A program made the translations under genes and the position numbers. Below the pieces are notes generated by a model, which was given only the letters and a program-made list of their open reading frames with translations, had not been told where the DNA came from and ran no database searches. Shown here one piece after another: positions 58,677 through 64,000 of a stretch of 64,000 bases of DNA. Origin of the DNA: Chlamydoabsidia padenii (lineage: Eukaryota > Mucoromycota > Mucoromycetes > Mucorales > Cunninghamellaceae); NCBI GenBank assembly GCA_025330725.1, contig JAIWND010000027.1:326121-390120 (forward strand), in the 5' to 3' direction. Each line of letters begins with the position of its first letter. Within the stretch, counting starts at the first letter, position 1.

Positions 58677-60402
58677 CTATGGGTATAAATTGAAAACCCT
58701 TCGTTGACCTGGGTATTTTGGATGTAACTGATAAGGATGGTACTGATGGGGTAATGAAGGTGATGAAGACGTAGAAGAAGACGACGATGATGATGAGGAA
58801 ATTAAAGATAATTCCTCTGATAATGATGATGATGAGGATTGTTGAGCATAAGTATGGGAAATGATGGGCGATAAAGTATTTCGGTGTTCTTGTCTGGCCA
58901 ATGACCGGGAGTATCTTAACCCACAAGCATTGCATAGAGTGCGATGACCACTAGGTCCCCGTCGCCATTCAGGACTTTGGCTGGTTTGACAACTTTCGCA
59001 TTTTTTCTTCTCATTCGGTTTGATTCGCCATGATTTTGATGGGATGCAAGTAGACAAAGAAGTGCGGTCTTTGAAATGAGAGTGATGCTCTTTCGGCGGG
59101 GTTTGAAGTGCATGAAGATCCTCGCTCTGACAGTTATCTAGTTGCCTCTTTCTGGTCTGAGGGACCACGTGTGGTGGTGGGCTAGAAGATAAACGACTTG
59201 TTCTATTTTGAATAGGTTAAATGGATGGAAATAAATAAAACTTGCATTATCGCCGGGTTTTGAATTGTTGAATTCTTTTTTCCTTACCTGTTTGTTGGTA
59301 GGATTTGGAAGACGGCAAAGGTCAATTGACCATAGTGAATGAGAATCTTCTCGAAACGCAAAGAGCCATGCCGCTCCAATGTCAAGTTTGATGTAGACCG
59401 CATGTGTCGAGTGCAGGGTAAGAATAAAGGATGATCGTGACGATGTTGAAGAAGGGCCTGATGGAAATCATATTGAATGGCGTCTACAATGTCTTCATAA
59501 GAAGGAGGGAGATGTTGCTTACTTGGCCAGGTAGTAATGTTAGTTTGTGTAACGTTATTATATAATTGGAATGCCCGGAGCGTGCCGATCGATTGTTCTT
59601 GGAGAGGCGGCACATGACCGTTGTTGTACCGCTGAAATAACGAAGACAAGTCTTGGATTTCCTATAGTGTACGCATATCCCCAAAAATTAAGTAAATAAA
59701 AAAAGAACCTCATGTGTGATCTTTGTTTCATGCCTACATTACATTCGTCTTTGTTTCGCTTTCTTGATCACATTGGACATGCGGGCAAGCAGGATAGCCT
59801 AAATAAAAGGGCGCTTTAGCTTATTAGGGTTTTTAAAATCCCGACTTTTTTTAATAGGTCCATAGCCACCTCCTAGTCTACCCCTGTTGAATGTTAGTTT
59901 ACTTGCCTTGATCACAATGAAAGAATGCCAAGATAATGTTTTCGGATGCTGTATACATGATCACATCCACAATGATCCAATCCAAATCACTTGTTTGTTC
60001 GGATAAATCGTATTTTGCAATGCAATCTAATTTTCTCAGGCGGCATCTGAAATAAAAAATAAGTGATCCATCTTGGATTGGTTTTCATTCATACCTGGTG
60101 ACAGCCCCAGCTAAACTAGTTATATGAGTGAATTTATTGAAATCTTGTTTAGCCAGGTTTCGCTCATCAGGATGGATCAAGTCGATTAAGGATTTACCCA
60201 ATAAAAGAGTCTTAATCGGATGATGATCCACTGTGGTGTTCATGATCGAGGTGGGTAGGTACAAAAATGCATAATCTGGTAGAGAAAGAAGTGACCAAAA
60301 ACAAGAAGACATCTAGAATCAAGTAGTAAAGTCAATCATTGGTGTATCTAATGGTTCTCTCCATTCTTTTACTCTTGTTACGTCGTGAGGATGATCAGTC
60401 AT
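58677..60402 (-). CDS. WC-2-like PAS/GATA transcription factor
   Basis: White-collar-2-type proteins pair with the blue-light receptor WC-1 and bind GATA elements. Coding exons 60312-60095, 60046-59907, 59798-59743, 59661-59288 and 59202-58677 give 437 aa from an ATG at 60312; a further upstream exon starting at 60402 could splice in frame. A PAS domain spans about residues 10-135 ([53 protein letters not shown]). The zinc finger is [20 protein letters not shown] and on to LCNACG, i.e. C-X2-C-X18-C-X2-C, the WC-2 spacing. Intron 3 (after 59907) uses a GC donor, GCAAGT. A Ser/Gln-rich tail ends at 58677. Light regulation is inferred from family. Confidence 0.87.
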
Positions 60403-61540
60403 CTAGGAGAAAAGGCGAAAAACAAAGAAAAGGGAGGTAATTGACCCCAAAGACCAAAAAAAAAAACACATTTTAACTTTTTTTTATGTTTCGAGGGGAC
60501 GGAGTATGTGATGGGGGGGGGAAAGGGGGGAGATATCTGGGCTGTGCGCAAAAAAAAAAAAAAAAAAATGGCCATCGCCACTCTCGAAAAGGGTCCGATT
60601 CCGAACTTGGTATATAAATAAAACTTTAAATAAAAGTTCGCTGTATGCCCAATGTAAGACGACCTTTTCACATAGCGAGATAATGTTTGTTTGTCGATGA
60701 TGTTAGGCCGGGAACTCTTAGATCATTGGGCTTTTTTGACATATGCACGAAATCCAATTAGGCATGATCGAGCGGAGTTTTCAATTTTGACCAAGCATAA
60801 ACGTACCACATGAGGCTCTCAACGCCGAGTATTCCCCCATACTTCTTGATCTTTTTTTATGTCCTTTTTTATACATGGGCTGCCAAAGCTTATTATCCCG
60901 ATTCAAGTGAGAAGAATGATCGAGCTTTTGTCCACTAGCGTATAAACAAAACCTCATTCCAATGATCAAATACATACTTATTTGTTTGTGTATGTGTTCC
61001 GATTGTTTCATCGGGGTTTCAAACGTGCACTGTTTCTTGAAGCCGACATGAATGTTCTTCCCTCATCGTTTGAGCCTTACTAGACTTCTTGATCGTGAGT
61101 TTAAGAAAAGGGGCCCTAATCTTCGAAAAAAAAAAAAAAAAAAGTAAACGATCACTTGTGCAAGGTCCCGTCATCCCCAACCTTTCACCAAAAAAAAGAA
61201 GGTGTGAACAAATCAAACGCCTTTGTCTTGTCTGAGGAAGATGATGATTACCTATGATTATTAACGTTCATGAACGATATTTGTTCCAACTTGATCTTTG
61301 ATGATTTTGGTTTGAAGTGAATTCTTTTTAACAGTCAAAGTTAGAATGAGAAGAATGAGGGATTTCAGAAGGTCATACAGAGCTGGTCATTGGGAAAGTC
61401 CATCGACTCAATTTGCCACATGGGGGAGGTCATTATGCTAGATTCAAATCCCGCCATTATAATTTTTCAAAGACACTTTCTAAGGATGGTGGTAACATGA
61501 ATGATAGCTATATGTATGTTAGATGGACATAAACGATTTG
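60403..61540. other. Intergenic region
   Basis: No gene is seen. It contains G-runs (60512-60530), A-tracts (60550-60567, 61125-61143), CGGGGTTTCAAA at 61012-61023 and the exact motif at 61443-61453. Confidence 0.55.
61443..61453 (+). promoter_or_regulatory. Exact copy of recurrent motif at edge of transposon region
   Basis: TTCAAATCCCG followed by CC, about 370 bp upstream of the truncated transposase. Confidence 0.4.
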
Positions 61541-61561
61541 CTTTACAGTGCTTCTAACTGG

Positions 61562-61700
61562 CAATGTCGCACACGGTCAAAAATGATGTCGCCAACCAAT
61601 CAAAATCGATGTCGTTGTGTGATCAACATCAATTTCGCACTTTCAGGAACCAAGTCGTATTTTTAGAAACCATGTCGTGCATTTGAAAATGAAGTCGTGT
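61562..61700. repeat. Degenerate short repeat array (ATGTCG/AAGTCG core)
   Basis: The core [A]TGTCG or AAGTCG recurs about every 20-25 bp (near 61564, 61586, 61609, 61650, 61670, 61688), each followed by a variable tail. It precedes the truncated transposase and may be a subterminal repeat of the element. Confidence 0.45.
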
Positions 61701-61821
61701 TACGATGATTTCTTGGCACACTCGAAAAATATAAAAGTATGCCATTTCATCTCCTGGGTCTGTTTTTTTCGTTTCTTCAATTGTTTAAAGTTTAACGTGA
61801 GTGCAATATTTTTATTTGAAG

Positions 61822-62421
61822 ATGGACATGGAAATGTCGTTGATGAGAATGGAGGCCATGGAATATATCGTTGATGAGAATGAATTTATTGTAGAGTCGA
61901 TTGCGATTCATAGTGAGTACTTGAAAAATATGCCCTCTTGTGAATCTTCATCGGTTTGTCCAATGTTGATAGAAAAGCCAAAAGATGAAGACATCCGTAT
62001 GAAAGAAGCAGACACAAAACGTGATTATGTGCGGTACACCGTTCAGGATAAGGCTCGATTTTTCGACCTGAAGATTGAAAAGTGTATGAGCGCATCAGCT
62101 GCAGCGAAGCAGTTGGGTATTCACATGCGAACTGCGCAGAGATGGGTTAAGCAGCACAATATGCGTCCTGATAGTATTTTCGAGGTTTGTAAGCAGGTTG
62201 GTCGTAAATGTATCTTGAGCGAAGAGCATGAAACTGCTGTTATTGACTTCATTGATGCTAATCCTTCTGCTGCTGTTGTTGAAGTGACTGAACATTTGTT
62301 GAATCGGTTCAATGATCTTAAAGTTTCACGTAGCACTGTTTATAATTTCATGAGAAGTGAGTGCAATCTTTCTTCGAAGAAATCTGACTACCATTCTATC
62401 GAAAGAAACACGAGACCTTAG
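61822..62421 (+). pseudogene. Truncated Tc1/mariner-type transposase (HTH part only)
   Basis: The frame has about 200 codons from 61822. After an acidic N-terminal part it has a helix-turn-helix-like block: RYTVQDKARFFDLKIEKCM, SASAAAKQLGIHMRTAQRWV and a second helical DNA-binding region through SRSTVYNFMRSECNLSSKK. The expected DDE catalytic half is absent: the reading stops at ERNTRP just where such proteins continue. This gives a 3'-truncated copy or a solo DNA-binding domain. It abuts the tail of a MULE on the other strand, about 200 bp away. Confidence 0.7.
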
Positions 62422-62622
62422 CTTCACAAAAAAATCGCTGAGAATTCAACCTCCGCCAGGCTTTTCGTAGGCACGGGATTCTTTTTCGCGAAAAAAAAAA
62501 AAAGGGGGGGGGACCCTGACAACCAAAAAAAAAAAAAAGTTGGGGCGATCTCAAAGATAAATTTTTTTTTCTTTCGCTTTTCTCATAAAAAAAGAAGACA
62601 TAAGACATTTTATTTTTTGAAA

Positions 62623-64000
62623 CTAGATGTGTCTTGTATATGGATCATCGTCTTGCCACGTTCTTGGTAAAGTTGTACGTTGGCGTTCTCGGATGACAGC
62701 CTCAATGTAAGCATCGACACTACCATCATTCTGAGCACGGTAAAACACAGTTGCTTGTGTTGGGTTTGACACCTCCAACAAACTGGCATATTCGCCTCTT
62801 GCCTCCTCTTCTTCTTCTTCAACTCTTGCTAATAGCTCTCTGAGCCTTCTCGCATCGGCACGCTTATCCCTGTACCTGATTTCCAACGCCAACAAATTAC
62901 GCTCCTCATCCACGACAGGGGCTTCATCATTGCCTTGGTAACCTTCTTCTGGATCTCGCCTAGGAATCCTTCTGCGTGGAATCACCAAATCAGGGATAGT
63001 GAAAGGTGATGGTTGTTGCTGTTCTAGTCTTCGGCGTGGGATTATCAGTGCCGGTGATTCAGCATCATGTGCAATATAGGATAACGGACGTCGCATAGGA
63101 GGACGAGGCAAAACGCCTTCACGAGGATGATTACCAGGATGGTAAGGATTGGGGTTGATGGTCTACGCGTAGAAATAATTAGCATAGTTAAAATAAATTA
63201 GGTCGATTAGATATATATTACCTGCAGGAAACTGATGAATGGTGGCGTGTGTGATCGTTTTATAAAAAATCTTCTGTTCACCAAATCATCATGATCTAGC
63301 AAATATGTTTTCACTAAATGCTTGCATAGTGTGACAGGTCTGTGCAAGAACGCGGGACAGCCACATACCCACTGAGACAAATTTGTCGAGTAGTAGCGCC
63401 CGGAAACCTGTGCAGCCCTTCCTTTAATCCATTCTTCCATGAACCGTGCTTCAAATGTTGATGTTTCAGACCGGTACACCACCATTGATTGATATTTTAC
63501 TTTCAGTTTTCTGTAATAATGTTTCAAGATTACAAATGTAACCAAGTCCAGTCTTGCGCGATTATAATGGTACAAGTGCGTTCGTTTTAAAACCTTCCAG
63601 TGGGCTTCAATCATCATGGTCGTTTTTCCGATTGGGATCATACCGTTTACGGCAGATTTCGCCCAGCGATCATATGCAGATTTAGTATACCAGTTTCTAT
63701 ACAGGTATGCCCAAGTGTCCTGAAGGTTGTTGGCGTGGCAGTAGTTGTATATTTCTTCTGTCGAACGCGTCCGAATTGCTTCATTTGATGGATGATATGT
63801 CGGACCTGATGCATGAATTGTAATTCCTTTTTTAGTAAATGCCCGAATTACTGAAAAAACATTTACCTTCGGGAATCATGTGGTGCATGTTGTAATGTTT
63901 CCCCATCATTTCCAATATAATAGTTCTCTGGCTTATTGTCGCTAAGAGATTTCCGCCCCTTCTTCGAGCATCGTGAACGGGAACGAAGCTAGGATCAACG
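62623..64000 (-). CDS. MULE (Mutator-like) transposase, C-terminal part; 5' end outside window
   Basis: Three exon segments (64000-63867, 63805-63222, 63162-62623) stay in frame with canonical introns. The first gives VDPSFVPVHDARRRGG and TISQRTIILEMMGKHYNM. The second has WAYLYRNWYTKSAYDRWAK, IPIGKTTMMIEAHWKVLKR (MULE C-terminal catalytic region) and a SWIM zinc finger, VCGCPAFLHRPVTLCKHL (CxC...CxH). The third is an Arg/Glu-rich tail with tandem IPRRR units and a coiled coil (RRLRELLARVEEEEEEARGE). The copy looks intact as far as it is visible, so the element may be recent. The upstream transposase domains and terminal repeats lie beyond the right edge. Confidence 0.8.

Noticed and set aside
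59095..59110. GGCGGGGTTTGAAGTG within the WC-2-like coding exon as a motif copy
   Set aside because: It lies in coding sequence (LQTPPKEHH) and is likely a chance near-match.
62422..62622. Inverted repeat around TTTTTCGCGAAAA as a terminal repeat
   Set aside because: The symmetry is short and made mostly of homopolymers; no matching partner end was found.

Overview
The window looks like nuclear DNA of an early-diverging fungus, most probably Mucoromycota/Mucorales-like. The evidence is many short spliceosomal introns (about 100 modelled, mostly 45-110 nt, with GTAAGT-type donors), AT-rich intergenic DNA with long T/A homopolymers, and fungal-type proteins (Pho85, Vac7, Sld2, Iml2, Sec20, Rvs161, a white-collar-2-like GATA factor, ALAS with a fungal presequence). 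All gene models were built by hand from splice signals, reading frame and family similarity. Every multi-exon model sums to a whole number of codons, but none is confirmed by transcripts.

Layout. 1-333: 3' end of a probable secreted enzyme gene. 1.7-9.1 kb: ALAS (-), SEC20 (-), a Golgi-type glycosyltransferase (-), ETF-beta (+). 9.9-16.4 kb: RVS161/HOB3 (+), HAT1 (+), and a 1003-residue intronless orphan (+). 16.7-25.1 kb: PDH/BCKDH kinase (-), ENT nucleoside transporter (+), SLD2 (-), and a Ser/Arg-rich protein with SxIP-like motifs (-). 25.9-33.8 kb: ELP3 (+), a 17-exon coiled-coil orphan with tandemly duplicated exons (+), PHO85 (+), RPS3 (+). 34.4-43.6 kb: a possible small gene (-), a seven-transmembrane orphan (+), a decayed CYM1/PreP protease relic (-), a MITE-like insertion, PGK (-), IML2 (-). 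43.8-60.4 kb: VAC7 (-), a TM-SH3 surface protein (+), an HRI-type eIF2-alpha kinase (+), a small secreted protein (-), a tandem ABC ATPase (-), a TMCO4/Mil1-like protein (-), and a WC-2-like factor (-). 61.5-64 kb: transposon-derived DNA, with a truncated Tc1/mariner-like transposase (+) next to the 3' part of a MULE transposase (-) that runs off the right edge.

The genes are unrelated housekeeping and regulatory loci, as is usual for a fungal chromosome arm. There is no operon-like or biosynthetic cluster. Two themes recur: heme (ALAS and an HRI-type kinase) and phosphoinositide/vacuole/membrane traffic (Vac7, Sec20, Rvs161, Mil1-like).

The most striking non-genic signal is a short motif, TTCAAATCCCG (or its complement CGGGATTTGAA), found 11 times exactly and many more times in near-exact form. 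It usually lies 70-170 bp upstream of start codons. Other notable points are a 3-nt microexon in RPS3, four GC-AG introns that all use GCAAGT donors, and exon-intron units duplicated in tandem in the coiled-coil gene.
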